Of a stretch of 64,000 nucleotides of DNA, positions 23,651 through 35,122 are shown piece by piece (positions within the stretch are counted from its first letter, which is position 1; every line of letters begins with the position of its first letter). This stretch comes from Prochilodus magdalenae (Eukaryota > Chordata > Actinopteri > Characiformes > Prochilodontidae). The stretch is taken from NCBI GenBank assembly GCA_024036415.1, contig JAMWET010001354.1, positions 130,001 to 194,000 on the forward strand, in the 5' to 3' direction. The notes under the pieces were generated by a model. It searched no databases. It was not told the DNA's origin and worked only from the letters and a program-made list of their open reading frames with translations. A program made the position numbers and the translations under genes.

Positions 23651-23794
23651 AGCACTCCTTTAATACATGTGTACATTTAATGTATGATAAAGACCCTCTT
23701 AGAACTGGGAACAGGTAACAGGTTAAGTCAAACTGGCCTAAGGTAGTGTAACTGATAAGCAAGCGTTTGGCTTTTTGGGGTGCGTTTATTTTTA

Positions 23795-24458
23795 CACTCA
23801 TCATCAAAATAATAGTTGCACACAGACGGTGTCGGATTGCAATGGTGCTGGGAAGATAAAGCTTACCAGGAACAATAAATGATGATACATTAAGACTGAT
23901 AATCAAAATGTATGGAGCTACACATACAGAAGTCCGTCTCTCAGTACGTTGTTGGGCCGCCATGTTTGCCAAGAGGTTCCTAATGATGTCCTGTGATGAT
24001 CCATCCCATGCAGCTAGAATATTCTCACACAGCTCCTGCAGATTTTAAGGTGGAGGTGGCCGTGTAGTGACACCAGGCCTACAGGACATGTGAACTGTGG
24101 GGCTCATCACTGAAGATGACCCGCTGCTATTCTGAGTCACTCCATGACAGTCTGGCACGACACCATTGCAGTCTTTGGTGATGTTGATGTGGTGTTAAGG
24201 GCAGTCATTGAAACAGCCTGCGTGCATGTGGTCCTGCGCTGTTCAGCCGTCTGCTAATGGTGCTGGCACTAACAGGATGACTCATGGAGGGCATCGCTGC
24301 TCGCTGAATATCCACACTCATGGCTGTTGGGTCAGTCAGGCACAGCAATAAGGCATTCCTTGCTTATGTCACATGATGATGAATCATTCGCATGTCTCAC
24401 GATGTTAAACCAAGTAGTCAGCTGATTCCTTCTGGGTGCAACCATTTGTGCAGCTACT
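23795..24458 (-). mobile_element. Tc1-like element, family A (copy A4)
   Basis: Begins after TA (23793-23794) with CACTCATCATCAAAAT and ends near GGGTGCAACCATTTGTG. Complement of a decayed transposase; sits about 0.7 kb upstream of the pou4f promoter. Confidence 0.8.
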
Positions 24459-24464
24459 CACAAA

Positions 24465-25019
24465 TCTGCTACCTGTGACTACTGCAATTGGCAGTTCCTT
24501 GATACTGATAAGGTAGACCGCTTGATTGATGGCTTTTATTTGTCTGGCCATAAATATCTATGATAAATATTTCATTGCAGTTAGTTCCCTTATCCATTTT
24601 GAGCTATTTATGCTCTAATTGGGAATCCATATTGTGGTGTATACCGCAAAGTAAAAGGGCAATAATTAATTCATGCACGAAACGGTATGGCTAGCCACGC
24701 AGAGGAGCAGCTATGAGGTCGTGCATGTCACATTTCAGTCAGAATGGATAAACACAGGCTATCGTTTGTTTTCCGAGCGTTTGTATAGATTCCTTAATAG
24801 AAACCTCTAAATGACTACAGGCTGCGTTCAATCAACCGCTGAAACGCGCAGCATTGACATGCAAAGGTGTCCGTTTCCTTCCACAGTCAAGCCGCTATGG
24901 TTTTCTCTAAAGGACTCGGTAATGAATTCGCTATGGACAGGGAGCTGAACCGCTAGGTGAGCATACCTGCTGCAATGGTCCTTAGTGCAGTTTCAGGCCA
25001 TCCTGCGATCTGTCAAATT
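24465..25019. promoter_or_regulatory. Proximal upstream region with homeodomain/POU sites
   Basis: Unique, repeat-free sequence between a decayed Tc1 copy and the core promoter. It carries ATAATTAAT at 24662-24670, followed closely by a CATGC half-site, resembling sites described for Brn3-class POU proteins, so autoregulation is possible. Other AT-rich homeodomain cores occur at 24550-24600. Assigned as regulatory by position and composition only. Confidence 0.4.
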
Positions 25020-25395
25020 TTCAGCACCATCGGAAGCACGTGACCGAAGGCACGGGACACCGAGTGAAGGGAGGGGTGTGTTCGTGCGCTCCCACTCCAA
25101 TCAGGCTGGAGGAAAGTTGCGGGTGGGCGGGCCCTGAAGGACAGCGTTATATTTAGGTGCCTGCGTAAATACCTACTGTATCAGACTGTTAACGGTCCGC
25201 TTCGGGGCGCACCTCTGCCGGAGAAGGAAGATCTCCCAGGCAGGACTACCGCCTGCCTCTCCTGCTACCACGTTTCTTCTGTCTTCTTTTTTTCTTTCTT
25301 TCTTTTCCTTTTTTCCTCCCTTACGTATCAAGCGGACAAAAACGGAGCTAAACGAGGAGCTTGACGAGAAAAGACCTTCTCTAACTTCTGCCATC
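25020..25395 (+). promoter_or_regulatory. Core promoter and 5' UTR of the pou4f gene
   Basis: A TATA-like TATATTTA lies at 25148-25155, about 240 bp before the start codon, which would place transcription start near 25180. Just upstream are a CACGTG E-box (25037-25042) and GC-rich sequence (GGGTGGGCGGGCC near 25120). The implied 5' UTR of about 215 nt contains a pyrimidine-rich stretch at 25265-25320. No transcript data were available, so the start site is inferred. Confidence 0.5.
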
Positions 25396-26757
25396 ATGAT
25401 GTCCATGAACAGCAAACAGCCTTTTAGCATGCATCCGATCCTGCACGAGCCGAAGTACACACCTCTCCATTCCAGCTCGGAGGCTATCCGGCGGGCATGC
25501 TTGCCCACGCCCTCGGTGAGTCCTGGTCTTGGGGTTTTCTCACGCTGCCAGCTTTAGATTTTCTCCAGCGCAGGCCACTTTAGCGGCTTGCGAATTACGC
25601 CTGCGCTTGACCATTAGGCTGAAACTCTGATACAGGGTGTATGTGTAACTATGTGACCTAGCAATGTGGCCGGTGTGATCAGAGCTGTGCGCTAAGACGC
25701 ATTACGCATGACCCTGCAAAGTTTCTAGAAAAGTCAACTTTGTGCACGTGATCATAAAAGACCCGAACCTGGATGTTCTGCTGGTTCTGACCTCTGTGTT
25801 CTTGTCCCCTTTTGGTCGCAGTTACAGGGAAACATCTTCGCCGGCTTCGACGAGACGCTGCTCCAGAGGGCCGAGGCTCTGGCCGCGGTGGACATCGTGG
25901 CGCAAAAGAGCCACCCGTTCAAGCCAGACGCCACCTACCACACCATGACCACCATGACCAGCATGACATGCACGCCCACGTCGTCGTCGGCGCACCTGCA
26001 TCACCCGTCCGTACTCTCCTCGCACCACCACCATCACCACCACCACCACGCACACCACCAGGCCGCACAGGGCCTGGAAGGGGACCTCCTGGAGCACCTG
26101 ACGCCCGCCATCTCCCTGGGCGCAATGCCCTCGTCCGACGTGGGCACGGGCCACTCGCACATGGCGGCGGCCATCAACCACATGCAGCCGCACCACCCAC
26201 AGAGCATGAGCATGCACCCGCACGGCCTGGGCTCGCACACGCTAGGCGGCGGCGGCGGCGGAGGGGGCGCGCCGGACTCAGAGCCCGACCCGCGCGAGCT
26301 CGAGTCGTTCGCCGAGCGCTTCAAGCAACGGCGGATCAAGCTGGGCGTGACGCAGGCGGACGTGGGTGCGGCGCTGGCCAACCTGAAGATCCCTGGCGTG
26401 GGCTGCCTGAGTCAGAGCACCATCTGCCGCTTCGAATCGCTCACCCTGTCGCACAACAACATGGTGGCGCTCAAGCCCATCCTGGAGGCCTGGCTGGAGG
26501 AGGCCGAGCGGGCGCAGCGGGAGAAGATGACCAAGCCCGAGATCTTCAACGGCGCCGACAAGAAGAGGAAGCGCACGTCCATCGCGGCGCCCGAGAAGCG
26601 CTCGCTAGAGGCATACTTCGCCGTACAGCCGCGACCTTCCTCCGAGAAGATCGCCGCCATCGCCGAAAAGCTGGACCTCAAAAAGAACGTGGTGCGCGTG
26701 TGGTTTTGCAATCAGAGGCAGAAACAGAAACGGATGAAGTTCTCGGCGACGCACTAG
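25396..26757 (+). CDS. pou4f1-like: POU class IV (Brn3-type) homeobox transcription factor, two coding exons
   Basis: Exons 25396-25515 and 25822-26757 join in phase 0 to a 351-residue protein. POU4F proteins are nuclear regulators of sensory, retinal ganglion and habenular neuron differentiation. Visible parts: N-terminus MMSMNSKQPF; POU-IV box about 28-65 (SEAIRRACLPTP, then RAEALAAVDI), split by the intron; His tract 108-116; Gly tract 182-189; POU-specific domain about 195-272; basic linker; homeodomain 287-346 with the POU signature WFCNQ (Trp334, Cys336 at position 50, Asn337 at position 51); end KFSATH. ATG 25396 is chosen because it gives the family MMSMNSKQ start; a second ATG follows directly. 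The N-terminus and end favour POU4F1, the segment around GDLLEH and LGAM favours POU4F2. Odd: Cys235, Val255, Glu262 and Ser202 replace residues usually Ser, Ile, Gln and Ala in POU4 proteins. Family certain; paralogue uncertain. Confidence 0.95.
25516..25821 (+). other. Single intron of the pou4f gene
   Basis: A 306-bp intron with donor GTGAGT (25516-25521) and acceptor ending TCGCAG (25816-25821). It is phase 0 and separates CLPTPS from LQGNIF inside the POU-IV box, the place I recall for the intron of vertebrate POU4F genes. A CACGTG E-box lies within it at 25745-25750. Joining the exons restores the uninterrupted family motif, which is the main support. Confidence 0.92.
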
Positions 26758-27861
26758 GGGCCATTATTTCATTTGGTTATTATTTTTATTATTATTATTA
26801 ATTATTATTATTATTTGGTCCAATTGAGCGGGTGGGTGGGTGGGTGAGTTGTTGGGTGGGTTGCAAGAGGGCACCTGAAGCTGGAGCGTCCCAGAGACTG
26901 GAAACAGCACAAACTTCAGAAACTAAAACCAACTAAAAACAACAACAGCAACCAATAGGAAGTCATTCAAAGGCTCTCACACATGGAAAGAGAGAGAGAG
27001 AGAGAAAAGAGAAAGAGACATACAGAGACAGAGCAAGAGAGAGAGAGAATCATCAACTAGTGGCAATTAATTATTGTACAAAAGGTGAAACAGAGGAATA
27101 ATGATTATTCTCTTAAATAACTCTTTTATATTAAATCGTGTACATACCTGTGAATACATTGCACCTCTGTGAAGAGCGCGCGCCGTTACGTCGTCGTCGT
27201 CCTTTTTTTCCTCTTATGTTTTTCATTTCCGGTTTTCTTCTTTTCCCTTTTTTCTGTTTTTTTGTGAGCAAGCAAAAAACTAAAAAACCCACAAAACAAA
27301 CAAACAAACAAACAAACAAACAAACAAACAAACAAACAAACAAAGTTTCAGAAACTTTAATGTTATTCTTCTCCAGGAGAGTCTCTCGTAAAGAGGAGGG
27401 GACTGCTGTAACCCGTCGCATGGTTTATTGGGGCGTTCATTGGGGCGCTTTTCCAGCTCTAAACTCAACCAACGTGTTTCGAATGCATTGCAATAAGAGA
27501 GAGAGAGAGAACACGCACAGGCACGAGCACGCACGCGCGCACATACACACACGCGCACTCACGCGCGCACACCTGCACACAATAGGCGACCAGTCTGTGT
27601 CTACCTCATGATCCTCGTCCTGACACGCGCACACACACACTTACATTTACACGCTCACACAACCTCCCGTGGTCATTCTGGAAGTAGAGCAGAGTCCAGG
27701 TCCAGTCTGTGCTCCTGGGCTTCACCCTCACTACGTTTGGGTTTGAGTTAGGTAGGAACTGCTGTGCACCTGTCTCAGCTGATCTCACTGCAAAGATGCT
27801 TTGACAATCAAACGGTTAGTAAAGTAAAAGCCCCTCGGTGTCTTCACCCCTAACGGCTGTC

Positions 27862-27906
<45 letters not shown>

Positions 27907-28175
27907 TAAGTTGATGATGATTGATGCTGGGCCTGTGGATGGGAACATTGATGATCAGCTTACACCGCATTCTCAGAAGTTCATTGCACTTTGTAGATAA
28001 CTGTAAAACCAGTTTTTGGACTTATTTATATTTCTAATGTTTATTTGTTTCTTATTTGCTTATTTATTCGACATTAATTTATTTGGAAATCCGCCTATTT
28101 TTCATTTTGTGGAAGTGTGCTTAAATGTGTCTGTGTAAGCGACAGAAATTCAAATAAACCATGCACGTTTTACCT
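26758..28175 (+). other. 3' UTR of the pou4f gene with poly(A) signals
   Basis: After the TAG at 26755-26757 the sequence is AT-rich without ORFs of interest. A possible proximal ATTAAA lies at 27130-27135 and a canonical AATAAA at 28153-28158. ATTTA-type AU-rich elements cluster at 28020-28085, suggesting an unstable mRNA. It contains (TTA)n runs, an (AAAC)n run at 27292-27344 and (TTA)n at 27862-27905. The 3' end is inferred from the distal signal. Confidence 0.5.
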
Positions 28176-28205
28176 CACTGCCTGTTCTTCTTCAGTCTCG
28201 CAAGT

Positions 28206-28206
<1 letters not shown>

Positions 28207-28288
<82 letters not shown>
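28207..28288. repeat. (CTAT)n microsatellite
   Basis: About 20 uninterrupted units just after the gene's distal poly(A) signal, followed by (TA)n at 28327-28347. Confidence 0.97.
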
Positions 28289-28664
28289 AATACATATATA
28301 TATGTAATAGATATGTAACACATGTAATATATATATATATATATATTATATCTATATATGTATATATGTAATAAGCTGTCTTATATAATGTGCAGCTTAG
28401 TATATATGACAGTATGCTTTTAATGCTAACATTAATTCTAATTTTAATTTTAATTTGAAAATTTTTGTTTTGCTTATTTTATTATATGGGGGCTTCATAT
28501 TAATACTACTGGGTTTATTAAGTTCTAGTTTTTATTTATTTGTATTAGACGTTAAAAAAACAAAAATAAACGGAAAAAACAACAGAAAAAATATGTTTTG
28601 TTACTACATAGAATTTTCATTTAATTTCATTTTAATTTATCTATCTATATATCATTTAATTTAA

Positions 28665-28674
<10 letters not shown>
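28289..28674. other. AT-rich sequence, nothing recognised
   Basis: No supported feature. Confidence 0.4.

Positions 28675-28751
<77 letters not shown>
28675..28751. repeat. (CTAT)n microsatellite
   Basis: About 19 units. Confidence 0.97.
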
Positions 28752-28922
28752 CATCTCTAAGGGGGAAACGATTTATAGATTACAGTGAAATGAAGAACAG
28801 GCTGATCCGTGTTGTGCTTTCAGTGAGCTGCTATTTGTTTTTATTTATTTGTTTATTTATTTCTGCTGTTCATTATCTCCAAGGCGCGCGCTCGGTCGCC
28901 TCCTTTTAAATAATAAAAATGA

Positions 28923-28923
<1 letters not shown>

Positions 28924-28974
<51 letters not shown>
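28924..28974. repeat. (AAT)n microsatellite
   Basis: About 17 units of the trinucleotide. Confidence 0.95.
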
Positions 28975-28975
<1 letters not shown>

Positions 28976-29411
28976 GAGGTAAGAGGTAAATGCATTTGAA
29001 ATCTCTTTATTTTACATTTTGAATGAAAAACAACTAAATTCAAAATAAACCCAAATATATCACATGGTATAAAACAAGCCGTCTTCTGACGCACAGTGAA
29101 GGTTGAGATCGGCGCGAGGTGTTCGGCTCTGAGGGTACTGAGCTGGGGGCTTTTCTCGCTGGTGTTCAGCAGGTGGTTTTCAGCAGTAAAAATCAGTTAT
29201 TAATGAATAATAAATACGGACTGTTATGATAGTATTGATTTCTGTATGTGTTTGTTAAGAAGATGATCCTCTCGCTGAATGCTCGGCTCGTGTTGTACAA
29301 CAAGCTCGAGCCCTTTTCTCCCCCCTCAGAGATACGAACTGTTTACAGCCACTCAGCACTGAGCACAGCACAGTGCAAAACACAAACACTATTAATATAA
29401 TATAAAAACAG

Positions 29412-29412
29412 A

Positions 29413-29452
<40 letters not shown>

Positions 29453-29598
29453 GTAATAACAATAACAATAACAATAACAATAATAATAATAACAATAACA
29501 ATAATAATAATAATAATACTAATAAGAAATTAAAATAATAATAATATTATTAATAACAATAACAATAACAATAATAATAATAATAATAATAATAATAG
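29412..29598. repeat. (AAT)n/(AAC)n-type composite microsatellite
   Basis: Alternating AAT and AATAAC units with small interruptions over about 190 bp. Confidence 0.9.
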
Positions 29599-29599
29599 A

Positions 29600-31114
29600 A
29601 CATTAAATATTATTTTATTTGATTACTTTTTATGTTAAACAGTTTGATTTATTACGGATTTTTGAAACAACTAGATTACTAGATTATTACTACTTTATTA
29701 ACACACTACTACTATACTACTATATTATTACTACATATAGTATATATGATATATATATATCATAACTAGATTACTACTGAATTTATTACTACCTTACTAT
29801 TACTAATTAATTCATTTCACAGCTGTTTGTAAACACATCCTATGATTATTTATATTAATTATAATGTGTTATAACACATCAACATGTCTGATACTGAGCC
29901 ACGCCTGATATAAACTCATTGACCCTCTAGCAGGAGGAGACCACTCCAGCGCACAGTGAGCAGTAAGGAGAGCTGAGCGTTTATCAGAGTGGACACTGAA
30001 GGCTGCACGAGCTCTCCCTCTCTCTCCACAGACTCCAGCAGAAACAACAGCACAGAATTCCATACCCCTTTATACATCCATACACTCCCAATAACAGAGC
30101 TGGAGACAGCAGGAGCGCGCGCACACATACAGTATATATATACATTAACACTCAGCAGATCAGATGTGACTGAGCAGAAATGAATGAAGGTGGTAGAGAA
30201 AGAGTGTGGAGGAAGAAAGAGTGCAACACACACACACTGACAGAGACACACAAACACACACACACACGCACAGTCCCAGCCCAGCCGCGCTTTAATTGTT
30301 TCACTTCAATAATTCACAGACTGAGAAGCTGCTGCGTCCTTTGTGTTTTCCTGTTGGCTCTAAACAAGACAGCTGTTACGCAAATCACACTCGATCTGCG
30401 GGACGTAGCTTCCGCAGCCAGAGCCTCCGAGACACGAGCAACCAAATAACCTACAAAATAACGACCAAATAATTAAATAAACAACAATAAAATACTATAA
30501 TTAAATAACAGGAAATGGTATTACAATAGAAACATAATGAAATAAAAAACTATAAAATATAAAATTAAACGAGAACTAACAGATCTGAAAGCACTGTGGC
30601 AATAAAATCAACCAGTAAAAAGGAGAATGAAAAAAGCACGTGAAGTCTCAAAATAAAGACATCAAATAAAAGTGAATACTACTAAAATAAAATTAATATT
30701 TTATTATTAATATTTCTACACTCGATTCTACTTATGAAACGAAACTAAAACACAACCAAACAAAACAAATACCAACTAGTAAAAAAAAAGTACTAATTAA
30801 CATATTATAGAATTAATAACAGGTCACGTGACAATGAACTAATATAAACGCTTAAATAATTAAAGCACATAATAAAATCATATTAAAATATAAAACTGTT
30901 CTAATTATTTTATAGTTTTATTCATACTAAAATAAACAAAATACAATTAAAAACATAACCAAAATGAAAATCTCCATCAGAGAGGAGTGTGTACAGGCAG
31001 ACACTTCAGCCTTCACTCAGGGAAGTTTAGAGAAGAACAGTCTCTGCTTCATCTGGAGAGGAGACACATGCCTAGCATCCAATAAAGGGGCTCACAATTC
31101 AGACCCCTGATTGC
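29600..31114. other. AT-rich region with one GC-balanced stretch
   Basis: 29600-29870 and 30440-30960 are A/T-rich low complexity. 29870-30440 is more balanced and includes an ATCAGATGTGACTGAGCAG stretch near 30158-30176 and CA-rich runs, but no ORF or known repeat. Could be part of a non-coding transcript or regulatory DNA; unproven. Confidence 0.3.
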
Positions 31115-31179
31115 TGAGAGAGAGAGAGACAGAGACAGAGAGAGAGAGGGAGAGAGAGAGAGAGAGAAAGACAGAGAGC
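31115..31179. repeat. (GA)n purine tract
   Basis: GA dinucleotides with ACAGA and GGG interruptions. Confidence 0.95.
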
Positions 31180-31239
31180 TATATGGCACGTCTATACGAG
31201 GCGATTCCTACATCTGAACGTCCTGCATTCTCATCTACA

Positions 31240-32520
<1,281 letters not shown>

Positions 32521-32666
32521 GGAGTCATTAAAACAAGGCGAGGTAATTAGCAAGACTGTAGACTTCATTAAGCCTAATGAACGAAATCCTGCAGACCACC
32601 CACCATGCTTTTCCAGTTCCTAGAGATTAATAACAGCCATCATTATAATATACCACACGTGCAGTG

Positions 32667-32721
32667 TCCACTCTCTGTCCACTCTCTGTCCACTCTCTGT
32701 CCACTCTCTGTCCACTCTTTG
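32667..32721. repeat. 11-bp minisatellite, five units
   Basis: Five tandem copies of TCCACTCTCTG, the last with TTT in place of CTC. Confidence 0.95.
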
Positions 32722-33119
32722 TCGTCTGGTCTTTTTGGTGAGGCTTGTGTTCAGTGTTTTAAAGCGATCTGCGGGGACTGATCTCTCCATACCAGTTTAT
32801 AAATCGCTGGTGGCAGATGTGGAGGTCTGGACCCGGTGGTGGTGGTGGTCAGCCCTTTGCTCTGAGAACACCATCTCCTTTTCTTAGTGAGTCCTTTAGA
32901 CCACCATAGCACTGAGGTGTCCTCTTACAGTGGAAAGGTGGACGGAAGCACCTGTGGATGTTCTCAGACCTGAAGGGGAGTGGAGTCTCTCCGCTCTCTC
33001 ACACTGACTAATTTGAAGTTTTAGGTGGGAATTTAATGAGACAGGTGGTCTCTGACTTTGGCACAGTACTGGATAATAGGATCATTCATTAAAGACACAT
33101 GTGAACATTATGCATTTGA
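32722..33119. other. Unassigned sequence
   Basis: Includes a short (GGT)n run near 32840; otherwise nothing recognised. Confidence 0.35.
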
Positions 33120-33870
33120 AACTAGCAGGTTCTCTCATTAGAACTTTAGATGTATAGACGATTGTATAGACTACATATAGATTTACAAATTATATATAGT
33201 TAATATAAACTATATAGACTATATAAGGACAATCTCTTTTCAGTCTTCAGTTTTCAGGATATAGATCATATATAGACTGCACAGATTATATATAGTTTAT
33301 ATAAAATATATAAATCATTTAAATTATATATGGACAATGCGTCTCAGTTTACAGGGTAATTGTTTGGGTTAATAGATTTTATAAATTATATAGATTATGT
33401 GGACTATATACGGACAATCCGTTTTTAGTTTTAGTTTTAAATGTTATAGATTATTAATAGATTATATATATGATATATAGGTTATATAGGCTATAAAGGG
33501 GATAATCTGTTTTCAGTCTCAGTTTATATGTATATTATATAAATTATATAGATTGTATAGATTCTATTTGGATAATCTGTTTTCAGTCTTTGGGTTTTTA
33601 GGGTAATTTGTTTTGGATTATAAATCATATATCATAGATCATAAATGGATTGCATAAATTATATATAGTTTATCTAGAATTATACAGATTGTATAGATTA
33701 AATATAGATGATAAGTCTTATATAGGTTGTATAGATTTTATATAAATGATATAGATTATATATATCATACAGATTCGATATGGACATCGGGGTAATTTGT
33801 TAGAAATGATGAAGTATATAGATCATATAGATCGTATATAGATTATATAAATTATATAGATTTTAATAAC
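33120..33870. repeat. Degenerate AT-rich satellite with a recurring GGACAATC box
   Basis: TATATAGATTATATA-type sequence interspersed with GG(A/T)(C/T)AATC(T/C) boxes near 33227, 33332, 33412, 33499 and 33569, often followed by TTTTCAGTCT and then AGGGTAATTTGTTT. Spacing varies from about 70 to 105 bp, so this is an old, irregular tandem array. Confidence 0.7.
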
Positions 33871-34457
33871 TCTTCAGAGACACTCATTGCAGTCCTCTCT
33901 CGGGGGAAGAACGACTGATTGTCACTGGTCAGGCGAAGATTCATGAAGCCTTCAAGTCTACACCTGGACTTCCAGCATTTCCGAGCGCCCACACTCTGTC
34001 CAGAGCCCAAACCGCACAATCAAGCATAAGACTAATACAGTGACGTCTACAGCAGTGTAAGAGAGTTGGCCTTTAAGACGTGCTCCATCAGCTGCTCCAT
34101 TACCACGCAGGCCGCTGCTCCATCACCACGCACGCAGCTTTAAGGCAGAAAGGCGACCAAACGGCCCTTTAGCTAACACACGCGCAGTGACCCGTGATGC
34201 AGACTTTTGGGTGGGGCGGAGGGTCGGGTGTGTGTGTGTGGGGGGGTGTTGCTCTTAAATTCCAGCCCCCTCACCATCGCGAGCTGCTGAAGAGTTAAGG
34301 CCTGAGAAGCATGATTTTTTAATGACGATGGATTCAAAGCTCCTCGGGTGCAGGATGTTTCCCCACACCGGAGAGACTCGCTGTGGAGCGGTTAGCTGGA
34401 GGAAAGCAGAAATCGAGACAGCGAGGCGGGAAACAGAGCAAGAAAGTCAGACGACAT

Positions 34458-34459
<2 letters not shown>
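33871..34459. other. Unique sequence, nothing recognised
   Basis: Some CpG content and a GT/G run near 34228-34248, no supported gene. Confidence 0.35.
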
Positions 34460-34499
<40 letters not shown>

Positions 34500-34617
34500 G
34501 AGAGAGACAGAGAGAGGGACAGATGGAGAGGGAGAGAAGAAGAGCGAGGGAGAGAGAGAGAGAGCGAGGGAGAGAGAGAGAGAGAGAGAGACCGAGAGAG
34601 AGAAAGAGAGAGCGAGG

Positions 34618-34670
<53 letters not shown>

Positions 34671-34687
34671 GGAGAGAGAGAGAGAGC

Positions 34688-34734
<47 letters not shown>
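34460..34734. repeat. (GA)n purine tract, 275 bp
   Basis: GA with periodic GCGAGGG, ACAGA and AAAG interruptions. Open frames in it are Arg-Glu repeats without meaning. Confidence 0.97.
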
Positions 34735-34737
<3 letters not shown>

Positions 34738-34850
34738 TGGGAAAACAGTCGTTAATCAGCGCGCGTTCATGAGCTTGGATATCCACGCTTAAGAGGTTTT
34801 CAGTAATTTAGAGCTGAAGTGAGTTTGTCAGAATCAGCGTAAAGACCATC

Positions 34851-34924
<74 letters not shown>
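34851..34924. repeat. (GA)n purine tract
   Basis: Nearly pure GA dinucleotide run. Confidence 0.97.
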
Positions 34925-34927
<3 letters not shown>

Positions 34928-35006
34928 CGTTAAACAGAATAGGAGTAGATAGTGAATATTCCTTATATACAGATAAGGTCTATAATTAGACGGCCATAGT
35001 ACATGT

Positions 35007-35122
35007 GTTGTAGTGCAGTAGCACTAGACTGGGCACTGGAGCTGTCCGTGGTGCTGAAGTCTAAGATCAGCACGCTGCCTCGGACAGCTCCAGTGCCCAG
35101 TCTAGTGCTACTGCACTACAAC
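35007..35122. ncRNA. Perfect 42-bp-stem hairpin, candidate small-RNA precursor or hairpin MITE
   Basis: 35007-35048 and 35081-35122 are exact reverse complements (for example GGGCACTGGAGCTGTCCG against CGGACAGCTCCAGTGCCC). The 32-nt loop carries its own 7-bp stem, GTGCTGA 35051-35057 with TCAGCAC 35067-35073, leaving a 9-nt tip. Known miRNA hairpins usually have mismatches, so a perfect stem also fits a young inverted-repeat transposon or an endogenous siRNA hairpin. I do not recognise a known miRNA in it. Strand of any transcript is unknown. Confidence 0.5.

Noticed and set aside
25812..26801. 329-codon + frame and several antisense frames overlapping the POU4 exon
   Set aside because: They are out-of-frame shadows of the GC-rich exon; the spliced POU4 frame explains the locus fully.
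28207..28751. CRISPR-like regular repeats
   Set aside because: These are contiguous tetranucleotide microsatellites without spacers, in a vertebrate genome.
34322..34792. 156- and 150-residue Arg-Glu / Leu-Ser frames
   Set aside because: Translation of the (GA)n tract.
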